A DNA stretch of 32,290 nucleotides. Origin: Acanthaster planci. Lineage: Eukaryota > Echinodermata > Asteroidea > Valvatida > Acanthasteridae. How positions within the stretch are numbered: position 1 is the stretch's first letter; each line of letters begins with the position of its first letter. Below, one piece after another: positions 1-9,690 of this stretch. The notes under the pieces are model-generated. The model did not search any database. It was not told where the DNA came from and was given only the letters and a program-made list of their open reading frames with translations. The stretch lies in assembly GCF_001949145.1 (NCBI RefSeq), contig NW_019091479.1:817621-849910 (forward strand). The letters are read 5' to 3'. The position numbers and the translations under genes are program-made.

Positions 1-3000
1 CGAGTCGATAAAATATAACCAGTTGCATTCCTGCCGGAATTAACTTCAGTTACACAGGTGCTATGCAGATTGACAGAGTCAGTTTTTATTGTCCCATGCC
101 GAATACATTCTAGCTCATAATTTATTTCCCGTGGTGCATTTATCTGTGCCCTCGATAACATAAAATAATGATTAGGACATAGTCTAATTATCCTGTCATT
201 TTACTACATTTCAACGATAATCAGTGGTCGCAGACAGTGCATAATGTACAAAGAGAGAGTGAGAGGGAGGGTGTTTCAGTGGCCATCTGTATGACAGCGG
301 TTGATTGCAACACACTACAGATCGTTCGCACCTGAAACATTCAGAGTTACCAATCGGGTGATACTTCGTCAAATCATAGAGAAAAGAGGGAATTCGGATT
401 TCGCAATCGTAATCATTTTCAACGTTACTTTTACGTAGGAAATGTTCCTGAAGTTCAATTGAAATGAGTGCGCCTTGTAGTGTTGACTAAAGAGGAGTAT
501 TTTCTTCGTATATTTTTCTCAACAGTTATCTCGTTGGCAAGAAGAGTATTTCAGGGGCATTGGGCAACAATCAAAGTTATTTTACTTTTTCTGAAATAAG
601 CTTTCGTGGGCAATTCCGCTTGAAACGGATGTGCTAAATCTGGTATCGGCGACTGGTTAGCTTAGTTGGAAGGGCTGGGCAGGGAATTTTTTTGTCAAAT
701 ACATCAACAAAATAGCATGTGTATTTATAGTTAGACATATTTTTGTTGTGACAGTATTTTTTGACAGTGCATTCCAATCAGGTAGATTTGTTTAAAACAA
801 AACAAAAAAGCTCTGCAGACTAATTTGCTGGCAGTGTCCACATAATGTTTATAATTTATGAGGAGCTTACCAGCTCAGGCTGACTGAACCTCTTCGAATA
901 TAATACGAACGTTACTATGAACGCAAGTATTATGGCTGGATTGCTTCTGCCGATCATTGTGTATTATGCGGGTGATTTTTTTCAATGAATAAGCCTTATA
1001 TGTGTCCTTTGAGAATATTTTTTCATCCATAATTCAATAGACCTGCTCTGCAAATGCCTTTATCAGAAACTATTTCCGGGCAAGGCAATATTCATCCATG
1101 AGGTCAACCCTTTCTATGTCTAAAATGCAGTGTGTGGTGAGACATACCTGCATGCGACAATGCATGGGCAAATTGCTTTCTGGGAATTAGGCCTACCTCA
1201 CAAGCTCAATAAGACTCCATTCTCCTATATACCGAATAGTCAGTCATTTTCATAAATAATAAATGTGAAAATATATTGCCAGGCGTTCTGCAATGAAAAT
1301 GATTTAGAGTTTAGGGGAATGCTAGGATAATGTGTTCCCTGTCAGAAAAAAAAAGAATATTAAACTGGTAGTAATGACAAGTGCGAAAGCAGTCAAGAAG
1401 TCTGCGAACGATAACAATGTTGACCCTTTATATATTAGATTTTAGGATAAGACGGTGTTTTCTTTAATCAGCGACACCCCTCAGTATAGGCTGGAATCAC
1501 ACGTCACGTTTAACGTTAATCAGTCATGACGACTGTAATGTGCAAAAAAATATATATGTATATCGAAGTGAAGCCTTATATAGGTTTGGCTATATCGACA
1601 GGTAAAGCAATCAAGGTTTGATGGAGATGGCGACTGTTTCATTTACAGAAATAATAATAGATGCAGTCCACGTTATTAATAATAATTTCACGTGGGGCAA
1701 ATTCCATTTCATATATAGCAGATGACTCAGTCGACGCGGAATACGTACTTCACTGTAGAGAATTACGAGCGCACTAAACAAGTAATTTGTACATAGAAAC
1801 CTAAAAAAATTGTGCTCAAACGTACTAGAAAAATTGCTCCCATATCAATCGAATATAAACAAACCTATAAACCTATTGTTGCTTACATAAAACTATACAA
1901 GCAAAACGGAAGAGGACAAACCAACTTGACAGGATTTCGGCGCGGAGAAAGAATAATTTTAAAAATCGGGGAACTTTTGTAACTGTATAGGTTTGCATGT
2001 GAGCGTGTCAAGGTCATTTCAACTAAACATGATTGTTAAATCGTTGGATTTTATTTTTCGGTTGTATGCTGAAGTCATTCATTGAAAAAAAAACTTCGAC
2101 CTTCTCAGGCTGTCTTATTGGTCTTGCACGTCCAAACAAAACAAAATCAGATATTGATGAACTGTTACGTCGATTCCCGGTATTGTAAATGATGGCTACT
2201 TTATATTTTGTCAAATAATCTCAGAATAATGGTCGAGTGGATAGGCATATAGACAGTAAACTCAATATGTGTTCCGTTTCTCCCAACATCGTGGTAATTT
2301 TATGACTGGTTGCTAGGATACCTGAATTAAACTGCAGTGATGCTGAGCATATTTTATGCAGTTGATGCACAGACGTGAATGTCAGGTGAGCTACACTTGA
2401 GTGAAGTTGACTTGATTATTATTCGCGTTCCGCGCGGCTGCCGGCACGTTTTGAATTACTAATGTGGGTGACATATCCCGCTTTTGGGAATGTACGCTAC
2501 GTGTTTTCATATCATTTGGCAAATTGTTGGGATGCAACGATTTTGGGAGTTACATTTACAATGATTCACAGTTCCGCAAACTAAATTCCTTGTCAAGTTG
2601 TTAACACTTTAATGTCCGGCTTTTTCATATTTCATTAAAAGCTAGTATTATTGTTTTTCTCCCCTGTGTTTCTTTAGCCATATTACCCAAGTTATCGATC
2701 CAACAACATCAACCACGGTCAATAGGATATGCATAGGCCAACTGTTGAATTAAATTTACATACAATGCCAGGAACCAAATACAGGAAAGCTTCAAATCGC
2801 TAGATAAGACAATTGAAATGACCTCTGTTTGCATGGTAATTTCCCTTAATATCTATTAGGCGGAATGTATCAGTGATTTTATGATACTGAGCAATTACCC
2901 TTCAATCCTCGATCGATCTGTACGACTTGACGGACGGGGCGTCTATTCGGGGTAATCAGGAATTTCTTTGCGTGGCTTTTTGCCTATTTGTTATACTCTC

Positions 3001-3829
3001 AAGCAGCGAAGCGAACACATCAATGTACGTCGTCTGTCATGTATGTTGGATATCCTGTTCTTCAGATTGTTGCACAATGAATGTCAAGTGTTACAATACA
3101 TGCAGGAAATCATTAGCATTTGAAGCAAGAGAACCCCCCGCCTTTGTGTTGGTCATTGTTTGATCGGAATCTCAGAAATTCTTCACAGACTTCTAGGGGG
3201 ATGTGTTAGGTAACAGTAGTCTGGAGTGTGTATAGGGATTGGACAGGTGGGGGTACCCCTCCGTCCCATATCTTGCTTGGTATACTCGTTAGTGTCGAGC
3301 TGTCTACACAGAAACACACCTTTCGGTTGGCATCAATTTGCGCCACTTCACTGCCGACTGAGCTAAGTGATAGGGCGATATGTCAAACCATAGAGCGAGG
3401 AGTTAATCGTTGTAGAAAACGACTGGTGTGAAGACGACCAAATCGAAACCAACATTTTACGGACAGAAGTAAACTGGGAATGCATCAATGAACATATGGA
3501 GTGAGTCATTCATGTGCCATGTACGCAAAATGGGGTTCACAGGAGGCGTTTTCGCGGTCTCTACTTTCAAGTGGAGCAGCGGAGGGTTCAGTAGACTGGC
3601 CGCCAGTCTGGGGCAGTGTTTTATACCGTTTTCAAAAACTCGGTTTGAGCTCTGTCTCGGCTTCAACTTTTTTTTTTTACTTCCTGACTTTGAGGTTGTG
3701 AGCGCAATAGTAAGTCTGATAGTGCCACAAAACATCAATTAAGATGCAAAAGAGCCAAACATTACAGTACTTCAATTTAAGTTAAACGCTTCAGGCCCAC
3801 AATCAGGGATTGGTTTCCTACACGAAGCC
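1..3829. other. Non-coding stretch, nothing recognised
   Basis: No open frame of 60 codons exists on either strand before about 2023, and the few short frames after that lack an ATG, a domain or splice context. A CpG cluster lies at about 2425-2450 (GCGTTCCGCGCGGCTGCC). A 17-base near-perfect palindrome (AGACTGGC-C-GCCAGTCT) lies at 3593-3609. No RNA gene was recognised. Confidence 0.5.
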
Positions 3830-4080
3830 TCCACGTAGCGGAAGTTGAGTATTGGAAAACGGCCCTATTTCGAACAAAGGGCGTCTAAAGCCCAGACTGC
3901 TTACATTATCGTTGCCAGTGCTAGACGTCAAACTCGACTGGACCTGCATGCAAACTGCTGTACTGTAACGTGCATTTTTCCTCTTACACGTCTGGAGAAA
4001 CAAACGTTCAGTGAAAAGCAGAGCGCGGCTAAAAAGAGCTAGAGCTACTACGTGGCGCACACGTTACGTCAGTGAAGAAT
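3830..4080 (+). promoter_or_regulatory. Weak promoter candidate
   Basis: A locally CpG-richer stretch with an ETS-like GCGGAAGT (3838-3845), a reversed CCAAT box ATTGG (3851-3855) and a CRE-like TTACGTCA (4064-4071). It lies about 2.6 kb upstream of the first visible exon of the draxin-like gene and could drive it through a non-coding first exon. No transcript evidence is available and the motifs are short. Confidence 0.2.
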
Positions 4081-4252
4081 TTCCTTCTTATTTTCAGTCG
4101 TGTACAAGTAGTTTACGGTAGGTGTAATTCTTTCACGACTCGACACCTGTCCGTGTCATGCATCATGCTTGTCTGCCAATGGACCCATGAACTGTAGTCT
4201 GTGATGTAGTGTAGGCTACATGTATTGTCTGGCTGTACGTATGGTACATCAT

Positions 4253-4416
4253 AAGCCTTATCGCGAATATTGCATGGGTGATTTTGCACAATGGTAGAAA
4301 GGAATTGTGGGAAGGCAAAAAGAGCAAACACTGCCCCACACTGCCTCATTTTCCTTCCCATGATGCCTTTCTACCATTGTGCTAAATCACCCATGCAGTA
4401 TTTGCAAATAAGGCTT
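4253..4416. mobile_element. Fold-back (MITE-like) element
   Basis: Arms 4253-4316 and 4353-4416 are inverted repeats of 64 bases, about 85% complementary by eye, around a 36-base loop. Both arms share the words GCATGGGTGATTT and GCACAATGGTAGAAAGG. No protein is encoded, as expected for a non-autonomous element. A clear target-site duplication was not found. Short open frames here are by-products of the palindrome. Confidence 0.8.
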
Positions 4417-4992
4417 TTAACCCTAGCAACAGTACCGGGCGTTGTTTGGCTTAGAGTACTCAGTACTACAAAAAACTGTGTAACACTCTGAGCCTGAAGG
4501 ACCTAGCGCTACAAATTACTCTTTCTTGCTAGGTTTATTCCATTGTTACTCGTACAGAGAACATTGAAACCATGTATTCATAGTGCCACAGCGCTGTATG
4601 GTACATTGTATTCTCTATTGTATTTTATGGCTTCAGAGAATAATAATGTCATGTCCTCTTACAAGCGACAGGGCTGAGTGCTACCTTTTACTACTAAGTA
4701 GTACTTTGTAACATTCGGGACTGTAGGTTCATATGTACAGCAACATGTTGTGTATGTAACATGTTCATATTCGTACTAGTACTAGCACAAGTAGTGGCCA
4801 TTGATACAGAAATTTAGATATGTTGGACAGCTTTCTGTCAGCTTTTTCACCAGTTGGGTCCACTTCAGGGAAGAGTTCCACGGATGTCAGTATTTATTCC
4901 CTGCAGTGACTTACATGTAGCCATCAGAAAGTAAAATACAGAGTACAACAAGGCCAGTCTATAACCATGACAATGAATGGATCGTGGATATA

Positions 4993-5161
4993 AAGGAAAT
5001 AAATATGTGCTTCGCTGTTGTGTTTAAGACCAGCTTAGGAGAATAAACAATGATAGACGCCACTAAGGCCTGAGTGTGGCTCGGGCATCATCACTATCAG
5101 CGTTGATTCTCCTGAGCTGGTCTTAATGTTACTGACAAGCACATACATGTACTTATTCCCG
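4993..5161. mobile_element. Fold-back element with structured loop
   Basis: The core arms 5024-5056 and 5094-5126 (TTAAGACCAGC... / ...GCTGGTCTTAA) pair with about five mismatches. Pairing extends outward through ATGTGCTT/AAGCACAT, and with one gap to GGAAATAA/TTATTCCC, so the element is about 169 bp. The 37-base loop folds on the minus strand into a further stem (GCCCGAG/CTCAGGC). Non-coding. Confidence 0.75.
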
Positions 5162-6670
5162 TTCACATTCATGACATTATTCATATTGTTTTTGTTTGAG
5201 AGCTAAAGTAGTCATTATACATGTTCATGTACGATAAACTTCCAAGTATTTTATTCCAGAATTTTACTGTTGTCTTCCTGTACAGCCCATCCATTTTACA
5301 TGGTATACCCCGAAATCTTTGTGCAAGTAATCTGAAAGAATGTGGCATGTTCTGCGTGCCGTGGCACACACAGACTCTTAACAGCATGTAATAAGAATGG
5401 ACTAAACTGTCTCATATCCTGGTGTCAGTGTGTTTTTATGGAATGAGCATTATCAAATCACAGCCGGCATTATCTAATGGGCACATTGCAAGTTGCTAAA
5501 TTGGGAAACTCTCTGATTTATTCTTAAATTCCCTTTAAAAGAAGTACTCCAGGGGTATGCATCTGCCAGAAAAAGAAATGTCAGATATTTAGCTGTCACG
5601 GGCTAAATTTAACTTATCTAGTGAAAACTGTTGTTGGCTACATGTAGCTACAAATAGACAGTGCACTGTTTGATGCACACGACGAAGCTAATAAAAGTTG
5701 TGTACCACGAGTATACCACTAGGGTCAGTGGATTACTAGACAGCGCACACATCTTGATATATCCTTTGATAGCTCTGAACCGGGTTGGACTCCTACAGTA
5801 GCTATCATCCTTTTTTTGGTACCGAAAAAATTCAAGGTTTCTTTATACATTGTTTTTGAGTTGACTTTTTAAATGAAAAAGTGTTCATGTTTTTTTGTGA
5901 TTCACAGCTCTGGACGATATTTTGGGGAAAAGAACTGAAATTATTAAATGGTCTTATTCCCTCTTTGTGTTTACAAACTCACAAACACTACTGGTATGTT
6001 GGCACAGAACCAGACTAAGATTTGTGACGGGAAGAATTTCTGTGTCCCCTAAACCAGTTACTGGATATGTACGTGTTTATGTTTGGCTAACTATTGGTTT
6101 GTTTTATTACATGTAAGTTGATAAATATCCTTCGCCAAAAAGAAGAGAAAAATTTGTATTGAATGTAAATATGCAATGAGACTGAGAAAAAGAAAGTCAA
6201 GAAAGAAAAACAAATGGAAAAAATGGATATTGATTCCACATGCTGGGATTGCAGGACAGTATATAGGCGATCGATCAGGCTAGTCCAATGACAATGTTAC
6301 ACTTTCACAGCTTGAAGTTTAATTGAGGTTGAACATGTTAAAATTGTGTATCATCACGTTACTCGGTTAGAACAGCCCAAAATTACTTCATGACATTGCA
6401 GCCTACAGATTGAGATTCATTTTTGCACTGGCTTACCAATGATGTCTTAGTACCCCTTGCCATGTCTGCTGGTTTTGCTGGGCATATACATGTACATGTA
6501 TGTTGCTGTTGTTCCTTTTTTGCCATTTACAGTGAAAACAAACCAGCTGTCAGACTTCACAGTAATGACAAAATTCTAAAATTAGGGACCTGCCAACTAT
6601 ACAGTTACAGATGTTAGACATTGATAGAGATTGTTCAGTTAGTGTTGTCTTTTGATTCTTTTTCGTACAG
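5162..6670. other. Non-coding stretch upstream of the draxin-like gene
   Basis: No coding exon is recognised. It is A/T-rich with purine-rich runs near 6140-6230. It ends in the acceptor at 6670 and so is probably intron plus upstream sequence of that gene. Confidence 0.4.
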
Positions 6671-6800
6671 TCTTGAAGATCTTGCATCACATTAACTACG
6701 ATGAGGATTTTTGTGGCACTGTTTGTTATTCTGATAGCTGTATTGGTACTGGCTGAAATTGGAGAAGCCAAGAAAAAGAAAGAGCCTCATAGATCAGAAG
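6671..6800 (+). CDS. draxin: draxin-like gene, first coding exon (5' UTR tail plus signal peptide)
   Basis: A pyrimidine-rich acceptor ending in TACAG at 6670 opens this exon, so at least one non-coding exon probably lies upstream. The ATG at 6701 is chosen because the hydrophobic signal peptide starts there. Coding is 6701-6800, ending in phase 1 before the donor GTAATG at 6801. Residues 1-33 are encoded, including the signal peptide and the first lysine cluster. Confidence 0.7.
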
Positions 6801-9690
6801 GTAATGTTACAATTTCCCCCAAAACCTAAAATCAGTGGGTTCCCCCAAAATTGAAATACTTGTATGTTGTAATATATGCCTTTCAAAAGGCTGTCATTGT
6901 TGTAACTGTTACCTTTTTGTCGTAAGAGTAACATCATGAACATAGACATTTCAAAATTCAATGCTATTTCCTGTGTTCAGTAATCATGTCAGAGCAGCTT
7001 TGGCCATCAGTTATTACATGTACACATTTGTAAGTAATACAGTCCCGATGTGTCTTGCATGGTTTCTATAGCAGAAGCTGCTGAAGATGCTGGGCGTCAC
7101 CGTGGCAACAGGCAACGTGAGAAAGAGAGAAGGGGCAAGAAAAACCGTGGACGCCAAAATGGGGAACAAAGCAAGTTTTGTTAATTTATGTGCAGGGGTT
7201 AGGGGTTAAACAATTGCAAAATATGAAGGGAAGTTTAACTCTAACCCCCTTGGGACCGTTGAAATCCTGCATACACTTGTTGGGTTGAGAATGGTCAGGG
7301 GTTAAACAATTGCAGAATACTTCTTATTCAGAATTATCAGTTGCACACAAATACAAAAGAGAAAACATGGCTTAATTAAAATACATGTACATGTACATGT
7401 ATATACTTTATAGAATCATAAAGGATTCATACATACTATGTATACTTTTGCCATTGCTTTCAGAGATATACCCATTTGATTTGTAGTATATGTTTTGTTG
7501 TATTAAGTGAATTGAAAACTCATTTTTTGAGTATAACGGATTCATACATACTATGTATACTTTTGCCATTGCTTTCAGCGATATACCCATTTGATTTGTA
7601 GTATATGTTTTGTTGTATTAACTGAATCGAAAACTCATTTTTTGAGTATAAAGGATTCATACATACTATGTATACTTTTGCCATTGCTTTCAGAGATATA
7701 CCCATTTGATTTGTGGTATATGTATGGTTGTATTAACTGAATTGAATTAACTCAAATCTTTTGAGTATGCATCTTTTGTCCATTGTATTTTTACTTTCAT
7801 ATACTTTGTCACTGTTATTATTTCAGCTGATGGGGATGTAGCAGATCAAGATGATGCCACTGCTGACACTGAAGCAATGGAACCTGAAGAGCCTCAGGTT
7901 TAATGTCAAATCTTGTTTCATAAGTGATAACTGATGAGCAAAGTAAAATATTTGATTCCCAAATGTGGTGCCGATCTAATGATTTGGAGGTCGGTGGCTT
8001 TAAAGTTGACCCTCAAAATTGTTAACATTGCCTTTCTCTTATTAGGTTTTGAAGATAATTATTGGTCGTTTATTTTTTTTTAACTCAGGAGGTGCCTGAA
8101 GCTCAGCCTCAAGAAGAAAGTTCGGCTCCAAGGAGAGGCAAAAAGAGACAGAGAGGTACATATATATGAACCCCATATGATCTCTTCTTTGGCTTTTTGA
8201 GAGAGACCCTTCATTTTAGTTTTAAAGGCGGTTTACATGATTGGCCAAATCTCTAAAATTGGATTTCCAAAATTATCTCAATTTAAGTGACATAAGTAAA
8301 TAACAGCATCAGACAATCTGTGACACACTTTCTTCTGGATTGCTGTCATTTGAAAAAAACAGATACATATGTATATACTGATGACTTGTTTTTCTTTTTG
8401 AATCCACTGAACCCTCCGAACCTCAAACTTTTTCTCCCATCAGGTTTTAAATACACAAGTTAAAAAAATGAGTCCTCTGTGATACATATGGGTAAACTCT
8501 ACTTTATAAGACATATTGCAGAAAAATATCCCCCGTTGTTGAACTACAGCTTTCAGTTCAACGGCTGTTATTGGTTGCTACTGTATACACCTGTACACTC
8601 TTTTTTTGAACAAAGGTGAGGGAAAAGGAGGAGCCGAGCCAGACAAGACAGCTCGTAGGGCAGCCAAGGAAGAGCGCTTGCAGAAAAGACTTGAGAAACA
8701 AGCAGAGAAGGAAGCACGTAAGGAAGGAAGAGCAACTCGCAAGGAAGCACGTAAGGAAGCTAAAAGAGAATCGAAACAAGCTGCTAATGCCGAGAGGAAA
8801 CAAGCGCGCAAAGAAGCTAAGAAGATTCAACGACAAAACATGACCAGTGACTGTACTGAACATACTGAATGCCCAGCAGGTAGGTATTTGTGCCTCAGGT
8901 CAGTTTAATAATTAACTCTAACCCCCAAGGGTTTATGTGAAATCATACTGAAATCAGAGGATTTGGGACTGTTAGACATGATTTTAGTCAAGATACATGT
9001 ACATAATCCATACCAGAAGACGACAAAGGATACACGAGTTAATACCATACATGGAATGAATTCTGCTCATATGAGAATACTGATATTCCTTTGGAATGCA
9101 AGGCTGCTGTCGTATATGTATGGGAAACATAGGCATTGGAGGTTGTGTTAATACTGAGCCAGTTGCATGATGGTAAATAATTGAGGATATTGAGGGGTAG
9201 CAAAGCCTGTCAATTCCAATGTAGAAACCTTGTTTTTAATTCACCTGCACTTCTTATTCATTTACAAACAGGAAGCTGTTGCCAACATCGTGGAGCTGTG
9301 CAGAAATGTCGTGTTTTCAATAAACCAGAGGGCAGTAGGTGCTTTGCTGATTGTGTTTGTGCTGAAGGTAAGTCTTATCGGGGAAACAGCCTCTTCCTCC
9401 ATCAGCCATCTATTTAAACCTTTCATTTTCAGCCCTTCTTGGAGGGCTTGGTATTGCTGCAGCCTTGTGTTTGCATTCATAATCACACAATAGAACTTTG
9501 CAGCCAATTCTAGCAGTTATTTGTTGTCACTACTTGAAATGCGTGATCTAAGAATTTTTCTTGTCCAGGTTTGGAATGTTTTATTCGTGAGGGCAAGCAG
9601 TCGAAGCATCCAGATGGTAGTGCAAAGGGACGTTGTCGTATGGTAGGAGATGAGCCAACCAATGAGGAACAAGCTCAAGATGAGGAGTAA
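6701..9690 (+). CDS. draxin: draxin-like secreted protein, seven coding exons
   Basis: Joining 6701-6800, 7072-7170, 7827-7897, 8089-8155, 8616-8879, 9272-9367 and 9569-9690 gives 819 nt, 272 residues and a stop, with no internal stop. Residues 1-23 are a signal peptide (hydrophobic core, likely cut after A23). Residues 24-112 are basic and acidic low-complexity linkers, about 113-185 a Lys/Arg/Glu/Ala helix, and 187-189 an N-M-T glycosylation sequon. All ten cysteines (192, 198, 203, 204, 213, 224, 228, 230, 236, 255) lie in the C-terminal module, spaced C-x5-C-x4-CC-x8-C-x10-C-x3-C-x-C-x5-C-x18-C. That spacing, and local identities around CFADCVCAEGLEC and KGRC, match my recollection of vertebrate draxin, a secreted axon-guidance protein and Wnt/LRP6 antagonist; Dkk/colipase modules are more distant relatives. 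Vertebrate draxin is about 350 residues, so this is shorter. Orthology is inferred; a Dkk- or colipase-like relative is the alternative. Confidence 0.78.
7069..7074 (+). promoter_or_regulatory. NAGNAG tandem splice acceptor
   Basis: The end of intron 1 reads TAGCAG. Using the first AG inserts one extra Ala codon after residue 33; using the second drops it. Both keep the frame, giving 272 or 271 residues. Tandem NAG acceptors are a known source of one-residue isoforms; whether both are used here is not visible. Confidence 0.6.
7072..7170 (+). CDS. draxin: draxin-like gene, coding exon 2 (basic linker)
   Basis: A 99-nt exon, phase 1 at both ends, encoding Arg/Lys-rich low-complexity sequence with several dibasic sites. 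The acceptor is ambiguous: TAG at 7069-7071 or CAG at 7072-7074, both in frame. It ends at 7170, before a GC donor (GCAAGT). Confidence 0.72.
7382..7402. repeat. (TACATG)n palindromic microsatellite
   Basis: Three overlapping copies of the self-complementary octamer TACATGTA in a row in intron 2, followed by TATATA. Confidence 0.85.
7421..7762. repeat. 115-bp tandem triplicate inside intron 2
   Basis: Three copies start near 7421, 7536 and 7651. Each contains GGATTCATACATACTATG and, further on, GCCATTGCTTTCAG. Copies 1-3 differ by a few bases; the last part of copy 3 is diverged. Each copy carries an acceptor-like CTTTCAG. Confidence 0.9.
7827..7897 (+). CDS. draxin: draxin-like gene, coding exon 3 (acidic linker)
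   Basis: A 71-nt exon entered in phase 1 and left in phase 0. The acceptor is TTATTTCAG ending at 7826 and the donor is GTTTAA at 7898. It encodes an Asp/Glu/Ala-rich, Cys-free stretch (residues 67-90). Confidence 0.7.
8089..8155 (+). CDS. draxin: draxin-like gene, coding exon 4 (linker ending in basic cluster)
   Basis: A 67-nt exon. A T-rich tract ending in AACTCAG (8088) is the acceptor and GTACAT at 8156 the donor. It is entered in phase 0 and left in phase 1. It encodes a Glu/Gln/Pro stretch ending in the basic cluster RRGKKRQR, a possible proprotein-convertase site that is not a classical furin R-x-K/R-R motif. Confidence 0.7.
8616..8879 (+). CDS. draxin: draxin-like gene, coding exon 5 (charged helix and start of Cys module)
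   Basis: The largest coding exon, 264 nt, phase 1 at both ends. The acceptor is AACAAAG at 8615 and the donor GTAGGT at 8880. About 70 residues are dense in Lys, Arg, Glu and Ala with repeated KEARKE-type words, predicting a coiled coil or single stable alpha-helix. The exon then encodes the N-M-T sequon and the first two cysteines. The opposite strand is also open here; that reflects composition. Confidence 0.8.
8905..8985. repeat. Dispersed repeat copy in intron 5
   Basis: The sequence around AACTCTAACCCCCAAGGG, then ATGTGAAATCATACTGAAAT and GAGGATTTGGGA, recurs in diverged form at about 22148-22228. A shorter related word in intron 2 (7232-7249) contains AACTCTAACCCCC. Family unknown. Confidence 0.6.
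9272..9367 (+). CDS. draxin: draxin-like gene, coding exon 6 (core of Cys module)
   Basis: A 96-nt exon, phase 1 at both ends, with acceptor TTACAAACAG (9271) and donor GTAAGT (9368). It encodes six of the ten cysteines, including the adjacent pair C203-C204 and the C-x3-C-x-C cluster. This is the most diagnostic exon for a draxin/Dkk-type module. Confidence 0.82.
9569..9690 (+). CDS. draxin: draxin-like gene, last coding exon (end of Cys module, acidic tail)
   Basis: The acceptor is TTTTTCTTGTCCAG (9568). The exon carries the last two cysteines (236 and 255) separated by a basic 18-residue loop, then an acidic tail rich in Glu, Gln and Asp, and stops at TAA 9688-9690. Human draxin has a similar basic loop before its last cysteine, two residues shorter as I recall it. 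Confidence 0.8.

Larger units (their letters stand above)
7171..7826 (+). other. GC-AG intron (intron 2 of draxin-like gene)
   Basis: The donor reads GCAAGT at 7171, the usual extended form of GC donors, and the intron closes at TTTCAG 7826. The alternative GT at 7175 would change phase and give an immediate TGA after the junction, so the frame supports the GC donor. The intron holds short direct repeats (CAGGGGTTA...AACAATTGC near 7192 and 7299), the palindromic run at 7383-7402 and the 115-bp triplicate. Confidence 0.65.

Noticed and set aside
2927-3163. Cys-rich 78-codon frame that looks like a small secreted protein
   Set aside because: There is no ATG before the hydrophobic part, no splice acceptor was found to supply one, and the cysteine pattern fits no family I know.
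7408-7705. Two similar minus-strand frames of about 60 codons
   Set aside because: They are copies of the 115-bp intronic tandem repeat read on the other strand.
8558-8863. Minus-strand frame rich in Leu, Phe and Ser opposite exon 5
   Set aside because: It is the shadow of the Lys/Glu-rich coding exon on the plus strand, which has splice sites and homology support.
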